Assembly (NCBI GenBank): GCA_000817115.1
Contig: JUEO01000001.1
Location: 62,001 to 126,000 of the forward strand
Origin: a marine actinobacterium MedAcidi-G2B
GTDB taxonomy: Bacteria; Actinomycetota; Acidimicrobiia; Acidimicrobiales; MedAcidi-G1
Length of the DNA: 64,000 nt
Reading direction: 5' to 3'
The position numbers and the translations under genes are program-made. The notes beneath the pieces are model-generated. The model saw nothing but the letters and a program-made list of their open reading frames with translations. It searched no databases and was not told where the DNA came from. Shown piece after piece: positions 55,481 to 64,000 of this stretch. Within the stretch, counting starts at the first letter, position 1, and each line of letters begins with the position of its first letter.

Positions 55481-56110
55481 ATGAGCAACGTGACTTTACG
55501 TAATCGCAATGGTGAATCAACTGGATCAGTGGATCTAGATCAAAATATATTTGGCATTGAACCGAATGTTCCTGTTATGCATCAAGTAGTAACGGCTCAA
55601 TTAGCAGCACGTAGAAGCGGAACACAAAGCACAAAGACACGCGCTGAAGTTCGTGGTGGTGGAGCTAAACCGTGGAGACAAAAAGGAACAGGACGGGCAC
55701 GCCATGGTTCGATTAGATCACCAATGTGGCGTGGCGGAGGTGTTGCTTTAGGGCCTAAGCCTCGAAGCTATGCGCAGAAGACTCCAAAAAAGATGATTGC
55801 TTTAGCTCTCAAATCAGCACTTTCTGATCGTGCTGCTGAAGGTAAAGTGATAGTGATCGATTCTTGGGGATTTGAAACTCCTTCGACAAAAGAAGCTCGT
55901 GTAGCACTGAATAATTTGGGCACAGAAGGCCGAGTTCTAGTGGTAGTAAATCGAGAAGAAACAAATGCATGGAAAAGTTTCGCGAATTTGCCTTTTGTGC
56001 ACACACTTAGTGTGGGCGAGTTAAATGCTTATGACATTTTAGTAAGCGACTGGGTGGTCTTTACAAAAGAAACACTGCCTTCTTCAATACAGAAGGAGGG
56101 ACAGAAATGA
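55481..56110 (+). CDS. rplD: 50S ribosomal protein L4
   Basis: The product is 209 aa. The tunnel loop segment [17 protein letters not shown] is intact. I chose ATG 55481 because AAGGGG lies eight bases upstream; a GTG at 55475 overlapping the rplC stop is the alternative. L4 is also the usual repressor of the S10 operon. It overlaps rplW by four bases. Confidence 0.96.
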   Translation: MSNVTLRNRNGESTGSVDLDQNIFGIEPNVPVMHQVVTAQLAARRSGTQSTKTRAEVRGGGAKPWRQKGTGRARHGSIRSPMWRGGGVALGPKPRSYAQKTPKKMIALALKSALSDRAAEGKVIVIDSWGFETPSTKEARVALNNLGTEGRVLVVVNREETNAWKSFANLPFVHTLSVGELNAYDILVSDWVVFTKETLPSSIQKEGQK

Positions 56111-56397
56111 AAGATCCACGGGATGTAATAATTGAACCTGTTGTTTCTGAGAAGTCTTACAGCCTCCTTGAAGACAATGTCTATACTTTCGTAGTTCATA
56201 AATCTGCTACGAAACCAGAAATCCGTGATGCTGTTGAGACAGTGTTTGACGTGACTGTTTCCAAAGTAAATACTCTGAATCGCGATGGGAAAAGAAAAAG
56301 AAATCGACGTACAGGAACTTTTGGCAAACGTCCAGATATAAAACGAGCCTATGTCACTCTTGTTGAGGGTGACTCTATTGAATTGTTCGAGGTTTAG
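56107..56397 (+). CDS. rplW: 50S ribosomal protein L23
   Basis: The product is 96 aa, the tunnel-exit protein that docks trigger factor and SRP. It begins [16 protein letters not shown] and contains [20 protein letters not shown]. Standard length, coupled to rplD by an ATGA overlap. Confidence 0.97.
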   Translation: MKDPRDVIIEPVVSEKSYSLLEDNVYTFVVHKSATKPEIRDAVETVFDVTVSKVNTLNRDGKRKRNRRTGTFGKRPDIKRAYVTLVEGDSIELFEV

Positions 56398-56402
56398 TAG
56401 AC

Positions 56403-57239
56403 ATGCCGCAACGTAGACGCAAACCAACGAGTCCAGGACGCCGCTTCCAAACGGTTTCTGACTTTGCTGAGATAACGAAGACAAAACCGGAGCGTTCTCT
56501 TATTGAAAAACAGAACTCAACTGGAGGGCGAAATAATTATGGCCGTAAAACCGCTCGGCATCGCGGAGGTGGGCATAAACAGCAATACCGAATTGTTGAC
56601 TTCCGACGCAATAAAGATGGAGTTCCAGCAAAAGTAGCTGCAGTTGAATACGATCCAAATCGGAGTTGCAGGATTTTACTTCTTCACTATCACGATGGTG
56701 AAAAACGATACGTTCTCGCACCGAAAGGTGTAGAGGTTGGTGAGACACTGCACTCAGGGCAAGGTTCTGAAATTAGACCTGGTAATGCACTACCACTTAG
56801 ATACATACCAGTTGGAACTACAATTCATAACGTTGAGTTGTACCCCGAAGGTGGAGGTAAATTAGCTCGAAGTGCCGGATCTAGCGTTCAGTTAGTAGCT
56901 AAAGAGGGAAATCATGCGACTTTACGCCTTCCAAGTACTGAGATGCGAAGGGTACCGATTGACTGTCGTGCCACAGTTGGAGAAGTTGGCAATCAGGAGC
57001 ATGAATTAACCAAAATAGGTAAAGCTGGTCGAAATCGCTGGAAAGGTGTACGTCCTCAAACTAGAGGTGTGGCAATGAACCCTGTTGACCATCCACTTGG
57101 TGGCGGCGAAGGAAAATCTTCTGGTGGACGTCATCCAGTTTCTCCTTGGGGCAAACCGGAAGGACGCACTCGTCCTCGGAGTAAACAGTCGGACAAAATG
57201 ATCGTACGTCGTCGACGACGTCGCGGATCGCGAAGGTAG
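56403..57239 (+). CDS. rplB: 50S ribosomal protein L2
   Basis: The product is 278 aa. Signatures are the central [16 protein letters not shown] and the peptidyl-transferase-proximal [17 protein letters not shown] with its conserved His. The N-terminal [15 protein letters not shown] is typical. It lies 5 bp after rplW. Confidence 0.98.
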   Translation: MPQRRRKPTSPGRRFQTVSDFAEITKTKPERSLIEKQNSTGGRNNYGRKTARHRGGGHKQQYRIVDFRRNKDGVPAKVAAVEYDPNRSCRILLLHYHDGEKRYVLAPKGVEVGETLHSGQGSEIRPGNALPLRYIPVGTTIHNVELYPEGGGKLARSAGSSVQLVAKEGNHATLRLPSTEMRRVPIDCRATVGEVGNQEHELTKIGKAGRNRWKGVRPQTRGVAMNPVDHPLGGGEGKSSGGRHPVSPWGKPEGRTRPRSKQSDKMIVRRRRRRGSRR

Positions 57240-57244
57240 GAGAT

Positions 57245-57523
57245 ATGCCTCGGAGTCTCAAAAAAGGTCCATTTGTAGATGGACATCTGCTCAAAAAAGT
57301 TGATGCGATGAATGAGTCAGGTGATAAAAAAGTTATTAGAACTTGGTCTCGTCGTTCCACGATAATTCCAGACATGATTGGCCATACATTGGCAGTTCAT
57401 GATGGAAGAAAGCATGTTCCAGTCTTCATTACAGAATCAATGATTGGTCATAAATTAGGAGAATTTGCTCCAACTCGTACTTTCCGCCATCATGCTGGTC
57501 AGGAAAAGGGAGCGCAGCGCTAA
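57245..57523 (+). CDS. rpsS: 30S ribosomal protein S19
   Basis: The product is 92 aa. It begins [17 protein letters not shown] and contains [19 protein letters not shown] and the [13 protein letters not shown] ending. It overlaps rplV by one base (TAATG). Confidence 0.98.
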   Translation: MPRSLKKGPFVDGHLLKKVDAMNESGDKKVIRTWSRRSTIIPDMIGHTLAVHDGRKHVPVFITESMIGHKLGEFAPTRTFRHHAGQEKGAQR

Positions 57524-58095
57524 TGGCCCTTACTAAGACCAATGAGCGGCCTGGAACTCGTGCTGTTGTTCGATATGTACGGGTTTCTGCTTCGAAAACA
57601 CGTGCAGTATTGAATCTAATTCGCGGTGAGTCTTATGGAAGAGCCTCCGAGATTCTTGCATTCTCAGAACGAAGTGTTTCAGAAGTGATTGCAAAATGCT
57701 TAGATTCAGCAGTTGCAAATGCTGAGAATAATGATGGAATCCCGGCCGAAGAACTTTTTGTTTCTGCTTGTTATGCAGATGAAGGACCAACTTTAAAGAG
57801 ATGGCGTCCTAGAGCAAGAGGAAGAGCCACTCCTATTCGTAAACGTACATGCCATATAACTGTCATTGTAAGTAGGTATTCTCCTGAGCAAATTGCAGCA
57901 CAGCAAACGCGTGATGAAGAGCGGGGACGTTCTGGACCTAGCCAACAGGCTGCTGAAGCTCGTCGTCAAAGGGTAGAAAAAAGTAGAGCAGCAGCAGAAG
58001 CACTTGAGTCTGAAGAGGCTGTTGATGAGTCTGAAGAGGCTGTTGATGAGTCTGAAGAGGCTGTTGATGAGTCTGAAGAGGCTGTTGATGAGTAA
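57523..58095 (+). CDS. rplV: 50S ribosomal protein L22 with repeat tail ended by an in-repeat stop
   Basis: The product is 190 aa as read. Residues 1-125 are a normal L22, with RYVRVSASKTRAVLNLIRG and RPRARGRATPIRKRTCHI, whose beta-hairpin lines the exit tunnel. A basic linker follows, then ESEEAVD repeats. The stop TAA at 58093 lies inside repeat unit 5, where GAGTCTGAAGAG has become GAGTAAGAG, a 3-base loss. Beyond it the same frame stays open for 28 codons to a TAA at 58180 that overlaps the rpsC ATG, the spacing style seen elsewhere in this cluster. The ancestral gene very probably ended there. Confidence 0.93.
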   Translation: MALTKTNERPGTRAVVRYVRVSASKTRAVLNLIRGESYGRASEILAFSERSVSEVIAKCLDSAVANAENNDGIPAEELFVSACYADEGPTLKRWRPRARGRATPIRKRTCHITVIVSRYSPEQIAAQQTRDEERGRSGPSQQAAEARRQRVEKSRAAAEALESEEAVDESEEAVDESEEAVDESEEAVDE

Positions 58096-58140
58096 GAGGC
58101 TGTTGATGAGTCTGAAGAGGCTGTTGATGAGTCTGAAGAG
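58006..58140 (+). repeat. 21-bp tandem repeat in the rplV 3' end
   Basis: About 6.5 units of a 21-bp repeat encode ESEEAVD. Units 1-4 run from 58006 to 58089 without differences. Unit 5 (58090-58107) lacks three bases, which makes a TAA. Unit 6 is intact (58108-58128) and a partial unit follows. Such arrays change copy number easily by slippage. Confidence 0.95.
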
Positions 58141-58182
58141 AACGAAGATGAATCTTCAACCACAAAAGAAGAGAGTAATTAA
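58096..58182 (+). other. Stranded in-frame remainder of the rplV tail
   Basis: Twenty-eight codons in the rplV frame follow the premature stop. They encode more ESEEAVD repeat and a tail [14 protein letters not shown], ending with TAA at 58180-58182. That stop shares its last base with the rpsC start. There is no own start codon with a ribosome-binding site, so the segment is probably untranslated unless the stop is read through or is a sequence error. Confidence 0.8.
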
Positions 58183-59135
58183 TGGGCCAAAAAGTCAATC
58201 CTTATGGTTTCCGGCTAGGGGTAACTACCGATTGGAAATCACGTTGGTTCGCCACCCGTCAAGAATATGCCGACAATCTAATTGAAGATTGGGAAATTCG
58301 AGATTATTTACTCACTGAATTGCCGCATGCAGCGATAAGCCGAGTTGAAGTTGAGAGAACACGTGACAAAGTTCGAGTAGATGTACACACTGCGCGACCG
58401 GGCATAGTTATTGGACGAAAAGGCGCTGAAGCTGATCGTCTACGAACTGGGTTAGGGAAAATAACTGGGAATAATCGTGTCGCTTTGAATATCCAAGAGA
58501 TAAAAGAACCAGAAGTTGACGCCGCCCTCATAGCTCAAGGTGTAGCAGACCAATTGATGGGCCGTATAGCTTTTCGCCGAGCTATGAAAAGAGCTGTACA
58601 GAATGCTCAGAAGGCTGGAGCTCTTGGTATTCGTGTGCAATGTTCTGGGCGTCTCGGAGGTTCAGAAATGGCTCGCACTGAGTGGTATCGAGAAGGAAGA
58701 GTGCCTCTACATACGCTTCGAGCAGATGTTGATTATGGCTTTCGCGAAGCACACACAACATATGGAAGAATTGGTGTAAAAGTTTGGATCTATAAAGGTG
58801 ACATTCTGCCTTACAAGAGTCAAATGGAAGATAAAGCGACTCGTGAAGCTGCAATGGCGGCCGGTGAAACTTCTGGACCCGCAGCCGAACCTAAAACAGT
58901 GGTCTCTTCGGCAGCAGCCCGTCGCCGGTCTAGTGATTCTGGATCAGAAGAAACAACAGCACCAGAACAAGAACATGAGAGTTCTACATCCGAAGAGGAA
59001 GAAGTTGAAATAGCTCCTTTGGTTAAAGAAGGAGATGAAGCATTTGAGAAGTTACTTGCTGAAGAAGAAGAAATAGAACGATCAACTCAAGATTCACGAG
59101 AAACACCACATTTCCGACTTGGAGGTGGCGACTGA
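58182..59135 (+). CDS. rpsC: 30S ribosomal protein S3 with acidic C-terminal extension
   Basis: The product is 317 aa. The KH-domain segment [13 protein letters not shown] and the C-terminal [12 protein letters not shown] are standard. From about residue 220 to the end there is a Glu/Ser/Ala-rich extension of about 95 residues, longer than in most bacteria. Its ATG overlaps the ancestral rplV stop, but the present rplV stop lies 86 bp upstream. Confidence 0.96.
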   Translation: MGQKVNPYGFRLGVTTDWKSRWFATRQEYADNLIEDWEIRDYLLTELPHAAISRVEVERTRDKVRVDVHTARPGIVIGRKGAEADRLRTGLGKITGNNRVALNIQEIKEPEVDAALIAQGVADQLMGRIAFRRAMKRAVQNAQKAGALGIRVQCSGRLGGSEMARTEWYREGRVPLHTLRADVDYGFREAHTTYGRIGVKVWIYKGDILPYKSQMEDKATREAAMAAGETSGPAAEPKTVVSSAAARRRSSDSGSEETTAPEQEHESSTSEEEEVEIAPLVKEGDEAFEKLLAEEEEIERSTQDSRETPHFRLGGGD

Positions 59136-59136
59136 G

Positions 59137-59553
59137 ATGTTAATGCCGAAAAAAGTTGCACATCGCAAGCACCATAGAGGACGCATGCGAGGAAATAGCA
59201 AGGGACAAACAGAAGTAACCTTCGGTGAATTTGGGATACAAGCCCTTGAGCCAGGATGGATAACAGCACGTCAAATCGAGGCTGCACGTATTGCAATGAC
59301 TCGACACATTAAACGTGGAGGAAAAGTTTGGATCAACGTGTTCCCTGACAAACCTGTTACACAAAAACCTGCGGAAACTCGTATGGGTTCTGGAAAAGGA
59401 AACGTTGAAGGATGGGTAGCTGTCGTCAAACCAGGAAGAATTCTATTTGAACTCTCTTACCATGACGTAGAAGTTGCCAAGCAAGCGATAAATAGAGCAA
59501 TCCAAAAATTGCCAATCAAAGCTCGCTTTGTAGAACGCGATGAAAGGTTCTAA
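59137..59553 (+). CDS. rplP: 50S ribosomal protein L16
   Basis: The product is 138 aa from ATG 59137, which follows GGAGGTGG at 59121-59128. A longer opening from 59119 lies inside rpsC. It begins [17 protein letters not shown], contains the basic [17 protein letters not shown] and the [14 protein letters not shown] loop. It binds near the A-site tRNA elbow. Confidence 0.97.
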   Translation: MLMPKKVAHRKHHRGRMRGNSKGQTEVTFGEFGIQALEPGWITARQIEAARIAMTRHIKRGGKVWINVFPDKPVTQKPAETRMGSGKGNVEGWVAVVKPGRILFELSYHDVEVAKQAINRAIQKLPIKARFVERDERF

Positions 59554-59555
59554 TT

Positions 59556-59789
59556 ATGGCTCGCAATAAAACATTGGCTGACTTAGGAGACATAGATCTT
59601 TATGAGCGACTTAATGAAGCAAAGGAAGAACTTTTCAACCTCCGTTTTCAACTATTAACCGGTCAACTTGAAAATCATTCCCGTCTTGGTCAAGTCAAAA
59701 AAGATGTAGCACGCATTCAAACTGAGTTGCGGACAAGAGAAATAGATTCTGCTGAAGAAATCGAGATCAATGAGGAGGTCGTTGAATAA
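59556..59789 (+). CDS. rpmC: 50S ribosomal protein L29
   Basis: The product is 77 aa. The core is [17 protein letters not shown], then [16 protein letters not shown]. It has a short acidic tail. It overlaps rpsQ by one base. Confidence 0.95.
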   Translation: MARNKTLADLGDIDLYERLNEAKEELFNLRFQLLTGQLENHSRLGQVKKDVARIQTELRTREIDSAEEIEINEEVVE

Positions 59790-60067
59790 TGACTGATGAT
59801 CTACAAAAAACTGAGCGCCCAAACCCTCGTAAAGTTCGAGAAGGATTAGTGGTTTCAGATATCCAAAATAAAACGGCTGTTGTTCAAGTTAATGACCGTG
59901 TACGTCATCGAAAGTACTCAAAGACAGTGCAACGCTCAAAGAAACTTCACGTGCATGATGAGACAAATGAAATGCAAATCGGTGATCGTGTAAGAATTCA
60001 AGAAACGCGCCCAATATCGAGATTAAAGCGCTGGCGGCTTGTTGAGATTCTTGAAAGGGCAAAGTAA
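59789..60067 (+). CDS. rpsQ: 30S ribosomal protein S17
   Basis: The product is 92 aa. It contains [21 protein letters not shown] and the OB-fold segment [20 protein letters not shown]. It overlaps both neighbours by one base. Confidence 0.97.
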   Translation: MTDDLQKTERPNPRKVREGLVVSDIQNKTAVVQVNDRVRHRKYSKTVQRSKKLHVHDETNEMQIGDRVRIQETRPISRLKRWRLVEILERAK

Positions 60068-60435
60068 TGATTCAGCAAGAAACACGTCTTCGCGTAGCCG
60101 ACAACTCTGGAGCCAGAGAAGTTTTGTGTATCAAAGTACTTGGGGGATCAAAGCGGAGATATGCATCGATAGGAGACGTATTTGTAGCAACTGTTAAAGA
60201 TGCGAATCCAGGAGCTGCAGTGAAAAAAGGTGAAGTAGTTAAGTGCGTTGTAGTCAGGACGAAGAAAGAACGACGTCGGCCCGACGGTTCTTACATTCGG
60301 TTTGATGAAAATGCTGCCGTTTTAATCAATGACCAGCTTCAACCAAGAGGCACTCGAATCTTTGGACCAGTTGGTCGAGAACTTCGCGACAAGAAATTTA
60401 TGAGAATAGTTTCTTTAGCACCGGAGGTCTTATAA
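60067..60435 (+). CDS. rplN: 50S ribosomal protein L14
   Basis: The product is 122 aa, standard length. It begins [17 protein letters not shown] and contains [20 protein letters not shown] and the ending [13 protein letters not shown]. It starts the L14-L24-L5 part of the cluster. Confidence 0.98.
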   Translation: MIQQETRLRVADNSGAREVLCIKVLGGSKRRYASIGDVFVATVKDANPGAAVKKGEVVKCVVVRTKKERRRPDGSYIRFDENAAVLINDQLQPRGTRIFGPVGRELRDKKFMRIVSLAPEVL

Positions 60436-60750
60436 ATGAAAATACGTAAAGGTGACAACGTAGTGGTTCTAGCAGGTAAAGACCGCGGTCGAGAAGGTTC
60501 TGTAAGCCGCGCCTTGCCTTCTGAGAACAAAGTAATTATTGAAGGCGTAAACATGGTTAAGCGTCATCAAAAAGCGACTTCTGCAACAATGCAGGGTGGA
60601 ATTATTGATAAAGCGATGCCGATTGACGCTTCAAATGTTGCGATATTAAGCCCCAGTGATGGAAAGCCAACTCGAATTGGGTATCGGCTTACTGAATCAG
60701 GAGAAAAATTACGCATCTGTAAGCGAACAGGAGTTGATCTTGATGGTTGA
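60436..60750 (+). CDS. rplX: 50S ribosomal protein L24
   Basis: The product is 104 aa. The KOW motif is [20 protein letters not shown], followed by [12 protein letters not shown]. It starts at the base after the rplN stop, and its 3' end overlaps rplE by 8 bp. Confidence 0.97.
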   Translation: MKIRKGDNVVVLAGKDRGREGSVSRALPSENKVIIEGVNMVKRHQKATSATMQGGIIDKAMPIDASNVAILSPSDGKPTRIGYRLTESGEKLRICKRTGVDLDG

Positions 60751-61312
60751 AGCATTATCCACCTCTGAGCGTCTAAGCGACTTATATCAGAACGAACTTC
60801 GTCAAAAACTTCAGGAAGATTTAGAACTAAGCAACATTATGCAGGTTCCAAAATTAGTAAAGATAGTTATAAATATGGGAGTTGGTGAAGCAGCGCAACA
60901 AGCTAAACAAATTGAAGGTGCAACTGCAGACTTAGAACTAATTTCCGGGCAAAAACCTTTGTTGACCAGAGCTAAACAATCTATTTCTAATTTCCGTCTT
61001 CGTGAAGGCCAAGCGATTGGAGCAAAGGTGACACTTAGAGGTCAAAGAATGTATGAATTTTTTGATCGCCTTATGACACTTGCTATACCGAGAATTCGTG
61101 ATTTCCGAGGTTTAAATCCAAAGTCATTTGATGGCCATGGAAATTACACCTTAGGAATAACTGAACAGTTGATTTTTCCTGAAATCAATTACGACAAAAT
61201 AGACAAAGTAAGGGGAATGGATATCACGATTGTGACGTCTGCTCTTACCGACGAAGAAGGTCGAGCCTTACTTGAAGCATTCAATTTCCCATTCCGACAA
61301 GAGGTGCGATAA
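60743..61312 (+). CDS. rplE: 50S ribosomal protein L5
   Basis: The product is 189 aa. I chose ATG 60743, overlapping rplX, because a longer opening from 60656 lies wholly within rplX. It contains [19 protein letters not shown] and the 5S-rRNA-contacting [14 protein letters not shown]-like segment. It ends in [10 protein letters not shown], overlapping rpsN as TAATG. Confidence 0.96.
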   Translation: MVEALSTSERLSDLYQNELRQKLQEDLELSNIMQVPKLVKIVINMGVGEAAQQAKQIEGATADLELISGQKPLLTRAKQSISNFRLREGQAIGAKVTLRGQRMYEFFDRLMTLAIPRIRDFRGLNPKSFDGHGNYTLGITEQLIFPEINYDKIDKVRGMDITIVTSALTDEEGRALLEAFNFPFRQEVR

Positions 61313-61497
61313 TGGCAAAAAAAGCGCTTGTAAATAAACAACAAAAAACTCCAAAATTTAAAGTTCGGGCATACACCAGATGTCGACGGTGTGGCCGTTC
61401 GCGTTCTGTATATCGCGACTTTAATCTCTGTCGCATATGTCTCAGAGAAATGGCACATAAGGGAGAAATCCCAGGCCTTACAAAGTCGAGCTGGTAA
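61312..61497 (+). CDS. rpsN: 30S ribosomal protein S14, zinc type
   Basis: The product is 61 aa, the short zinc-binding form. Its two CxxC pairs are in RCRRCGRSR and [12 protein letters not shown]. The ending PGLTKSSW is typical. A longer zinc-free S14 gene is not present in the window. Confidence 0.97.
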   Translation: MAKKALVNKQQKTPKFKVRAYTRCRRCGRSRSVYRDFNLCRICLREMAHKGEIPGLTKSSW

Positions 61498-61513
61498 AGG
61501 AGATTGATCTGAA

Positions 61514-61918
61514 ATGACTATGACTGATCCAGTAGCTGACATGCTTACCCGTATCCGCAATGCCAATACTGCTATGCATGATGGTGTAAAAATGCCATCA
61601 TCAAGGCAAAAAGTGGCCTTGGCAGAAATGCTCAAAGAAGAGGGTTATATTGTCGACTATTCAGTAACTGAAAACGTGAAGGGACCGGGTAAAGACTTAA
61701 GTATCACCATGAAATACTCTCCGAGCAGAGAGAGAGTTATTAGTGGGGTAAAGAGAGTTTCTTCGCCAGGTTTACGTGTTTATTCAAATGCCGATGAAAT
61801 CCCCAGAGTACTAGGCGGGCTAGGTGTAGCCGTGATTAGTACAAGTAAGGGTTTGATGAGTGACCGAGAGGCTCGTCGCCGACGCATTGGCGGCGAAGTT
61901 CTCTGTTATGTGTGGTAG
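61514..61918 (+). CDS. rpsH: 30S ribosomal protein S8
   Basis: The product is 134 aa. It starts [18 protein letters not shown]. The ATG at 61514 is supported by AAGGAG at 61496-61501. The C-terminal [14 protein letters not shown] contains the usual end motif. In E. coli it is the repressor of the spc operon. Confidence 0.97.
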   Translation: MTMTDPVADMLTRIRNANTAMHDGVKMPSSRQKVALAEMLKEEGYIVDYSVTENVKGPGKDLSITMKYSPSRERVISGVKRVSSPGLRVYSNADEIPRVLGGLGVAVISTSKGLMSDREARRRRIGGEVLCYVW

Positions 61919-61927
61919 GAGATAAAT

Positions 61928-62467
61928 ATGTCACGCATTGGAAAAGCTCCCATTCTCGTGCCTAACGGTGTCGAAGTTGGAATATCAGATAAAAGTATTG
62001 AAGTAAAAGGTCCTAAAGGATCGCTTGACTTTGAAGTTCCTGGTTCAATTAGCGTTCGTCAAGACGGCGACCAAATTTATGTTGAGCGTCCGGATGATGA
62101 GCGCACAAACCGAGCGTTACACGGACTAACGAGGTCGTTAATAAACAATATGGTTATTGGCGTATCAGAAGGATTCAGCAAAGAATTAGAAATAATTGGT
62201 GTTGGCTATCGGGCTCAAGTAAAAGGTCAGTCATCTTTAGAATTGCAACTCGGATTTAGTCATCCAATTTCAGTTGATGCGCCAGAAGGCATTTCGTTTG
62301 ATGTGCCAGAGCCAACACGCATCATTGTTTCTGGTATTGATAAACAGATCGTTGGACAAGTAGCAGCAGATATTCGTTCTTATAGGAAACCAGAGCCTTA
62401 TAAAGGCAAGGGAGTCCGTTATCTAGGAGAACATGTAGTCCGCAAGGCTGGAAAGGCGGCTAAGTAG
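61928..62467 (+). CDS. rplF: 50S ribosomal protein L6
   Basis: The product is 179 aa. It begins [16 protein letters not shown] and contains the C-terminal [17 protein letters not shown] and a basic end. Standard length. A GGAG lies before the start. Confidence 0.98.
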   Translation: MSRIGKAPILVPNGVEVGISDKSIEVKGPKGSLDFEVPGSISVRQDGDQIYVERPDDERTNRALHGLTRSLINNMVIGVSEGFSKELEIIGVGYRAQVKGQSSLELQLGFSHPISVDAPEGISFDVPEPTRIIVSGIDKQIVGQVAADIRSYRKPEPYKGKGVRYLGEHVVRKAGKAAK

Positions 62468-62829
62468 TGAGCGCACAGACTATTGATCGAAGAGCGGCAA
62501 GATTACGTCGTCATCGTCGAGTACGAAAGACAGTTTCAGGCTCTAGCGAAAGACCTCGGTTGTCAGTATTTAGATCAGCAAACAATATTTCTGCTCAGGT
62601 TATTGATGATGATTCAGGCAACACAGTTGTTTCTGCTTCTAGTCAACAAGCTGGAGTAGCAGATGGTTTACGTGGAATTGCGGCTGCTAAAGAAGTTGGC
62701 GCTGTTATAGCAGAGCGTGCAAAAGCGGCGGGAATCACGACTGTTGTGTTTGATCGCGGTGGGTATATATATCACGGGAGAGTTGCTGCACTTGCAGATG
62801 CTGCTCGTGAAAAAGGACTGGAGTTTTAG
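62467..62829 (+). CDS. rplR: 50S ribosomal protein L18
   Basis: The product is 120 aa with a GTG start that overlaps the rplF stop. It contains [20 protein letters not shown] and the ending [20 protein letters not shown]. It binds 5S rRNA together with L5. Confidence 0.97.
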   Translation: MSAQTIDRRAARLRRHRRVRKTVSGSSERPRLSVFRSANNISAQVIDDDSGNTVVSASSQQAGVADGLRGIAAAKEVGAVIAERAKAAGITTVVFDRGGYIYHGRVAALADAAREKGLEF

Positions 62830-63419
62830 TGGATACACAATCAGTAAAGGTTGACGAGTCCGGATTACGTGAATCCCGAGTCATTCATATTAATCGAGTT
62901 GCAAAAGTTGTAAAAGGAGGCCGGAGGTTCTCTTTCACTGCACTTGTGGTTATTGGTGATGGTTCTGGTCATGTAGGTCTTGGTTACGGCAAAGCAAAAG
63001 AAGTTCCTCTAGCAATTCAAAAAGGAACTGAAGAAGCTAAACGAAACTTGGCTCCTGTAGCAATGGCTGGGTCAACCATCGTTCACAAAGTGCTTGGCGT
63101 TGCTGGTGCTGGTCGAGTTTTGCTTCAGCCAGCTGCACCTGGTACTGGAGTAATTGCCGGTGGTGCTGCTCGCATCATTCTTGAAGAAGCAGGGATACAT
63201 GACGTGCTGTGTAAATCGTTAGGTTCTCCAAATCATATAAATGTTGCACGTGCCACAATTGCAGGTTTAGCAGCAGTTCGGAGACCTGATGAGGTGGCTC
63301 GACTCCGTGGCCTTGACCCAGAAACCTTTGTCCCAGGTGCTTTATTGGACGCTTATCGTCGTTCTGAAGCAGGCATAGATTCAAATCCTTCAATGGAAGA
63401 AGATGATTCTGATGTCTGA
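62829..63419 (+). CDS. rpsE: 30S ribosomal protein S5
   Basis: The product is 196 aa with a GTG start. It contains [20 protein letters not shown] and [17 protein letters not shown], then the C-terminal [16 protein letters not shown]. It has a short acidic tail. It overlaps rpmD. Confidence 0.97.
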   Translation: MDTQSVKVDESGLRESRVIHINRVAKVVKGGRRFSFTALVVIGDGSGHVGLGYGKAKEVPLAIQKGTEEAKRNLAPVAMAGSTIVHKVLGVAGAGRVLLQPAAPGTGVIAGGAARIILEEAGIHDVLCKSLGSPNHINVARATIAGLAAVRRPDEVARLRGLDPETFVPGALLDAYRRSEAGIDSNPSMEEDDSDV

Positions 63420-63594
63420 AATTAAAGTCACCCAAATTCGTTCAGCGATCGGATCAAAACCGAAACAACGTGGAACTCTACGGGCTCTAGGTCTTGGACG
63501 TATAGGCAAAAGCAATACTCTTCCTGATCGAGGAGAGATTCGCGGGATGATTGCAAGAGTTCCTCATTTAGTTGAAGTTGAGGAGGTCAACTGA
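63412..63594 (+). CDS. rpmD: 50S ribosomal protein L30
   Basis: The product is 60 aa from ATG 63412, which overlaps the rpsE stop by 8 bp. It contains [20 protein letters not shown] and [13 protein letters not shown] longer opening from 63403 is inside rpsE. Confidence 0.95.
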   Translation: MSEIKVTQIRSAIGSKPKQRGTLRALGLGRIGKSNTLPDRGEIRGMIARVPHLVEVEEVN

Positions 63595-63595
63595 C

Positions 63596-64000
63596 ATGAA
63601 AGTTCATGATTTAACTCCCGCACCTGGATCAAAGACACGGGCGAAGCGTGTAGCTCGCGGTATTGGTGGAAAGGGCGGGAAAACTGCTGGCCGTGGTTCT
63701 AAAGGTCAGCGCGCTCGTAACACAGTACGAGTTGGCTTTGAAGGTGGACAGATGCCGTTGCATATGCGTATACCAAAACTGCGCGGATTCAAGAACCCAT
63801 TTAGGGTTGAATATCAAGCGGTTAATCTTGACGCTATTGAAGACTCAGGACTTACCGAAGTCAACCCTGAAACGCTCCTTTCTCAGGGGCTAGTTCGTAA
63901 AAACTCTTTGATTAAGGTCCTCGGCCGAGGAGAAGTAACCCGTGCTGTATCTGTTCAAGCGCATGCTTGGTCTGCTTCTGCTGAAAAAGCAATTAATGCT
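63596..64000 (+). CDS. rplO: 50S ribosomal protein L15, truncated by the window end
   Basis: The first 135 codons are present and the frame is still open at base 64000. The N-terminus reads MKVHDLTPAPGSKTRAKRV, followed by the Gly-rich GRGSKGQRARN segment and FEGGQMPLHMRIPKLRGF, which are diagnostic for L15. An AGGAGG lies just upstream, at the end of rpmD. Confidence 0.96.
   Translation, partial: MKVHDLTPAPGSKTRAKRVARGIGGKGGKTAGRGSKGQRARNTVRVGFEGGQMPLHMRIPKLRGFKNPFRVEYQAVNLDAIEDSGLTEVNPETLLSQGLVRKNSLIKVLGRGEVTRAVSVQAHAWSASAEKAINA

Noticed and set aside
58006-58140. CRISPR-like array
   Set aside because: The repeats are directly adjacent with no spacers and lie in frame within rplV, so they are a coding tandem repeat.
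57938-58285. Repetitive ORFs in other frames of the rplV repeat array
   Set aside because: They encode only repeated short peptides produced by the tandem DNA repeat in alternative frames. The 93-codon forward one overlaps rpsC and has no support.

Overview
The window reads as a low-to-moderate GC (by eye about 42-44 %) bacterial chromosome segment from an actinobacterium, most likely a marine Acidimicrobiia-type lineage. This is inference. It rests on the actinobacterial-style RpoB/RpoC and long acidic N-terminus of NusG, the zinc-binding S14 and L33, the actinobacterial Bax-inhibitor family, the respiratory gene set and the AT-leaning codon use. Gene packing is extremely tight: many stop/start pairs overlap as ATGA or TAATG, and no gene-free stretch exceeds 300 bp.

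Region 1 (1-3434) is the end of a cytochrome bc-type complex operon: the C-terminal part of cytochrome b, a Rieske protein, a di-heme membrane cytochrome c and an unrecognised three-helix membrane protein. Region 2 (3479-19069) is a complete 14-gene complex I operon, nuoA to nuoN. Region 3 (19191-29723) is a second complex I operon directly behind it, nuoABCDHIJKLMN, which lacks the NADH-oxidising genes nuoE, nuoF and nuoG. The second set keeps the Fe-S and proton-channel motifs that I checked, but its NuoD has a Trp where the quinone-headgroup Tyr is normally found. A MidA/NDUFAF7-type methyltransferase follows directly. NuoL of operon 1 carries a coiled-coil insert of about 150 residues, and NuoL of operon 2 carries a His-rich loop.

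Region 4 (30795-36066) holds acetyl-CoA synthetase, a small HAD phosphatase, HtpX, YajQ (reverse), a GNAT acetyltransferase (reverse), tRNA-Tyr, tRNA-Thr, tRNA-Met, the short rpmG (L33) gene and tRNA-Trp. Region 5 (36132-47842) is secE-nusG-rplK-rplA-rplJ-rplL-rpoB-rpoC with several structured spacers. Region 6 (47996-52570) is the str operon rpsL-rpsG-fusA-tuf followed by rpsJ. The S10 cluster is then interrupted by a Bax-inhibitor-like gene and a reverse-strand AI-2E-type permease. It resumes at 54840 with rplC and runs through the S10/spc genes to a truncated rplO at the window end.

Most of the window is housekeeping. The parts most worth a second look are the tandem, non-identical complex I operons with their NuoD and NuoL peculiarities, a 38-codon ORF that fills the gap between the two operons, an in-frame stop inside the 21-bp tandem repeat of rplV whose original reading frame still runs to the rpsC start, the split S10 operon, and several leader regions with strong inverted repeats. 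I found no CRISPR array, transposon, prophage or defence system.
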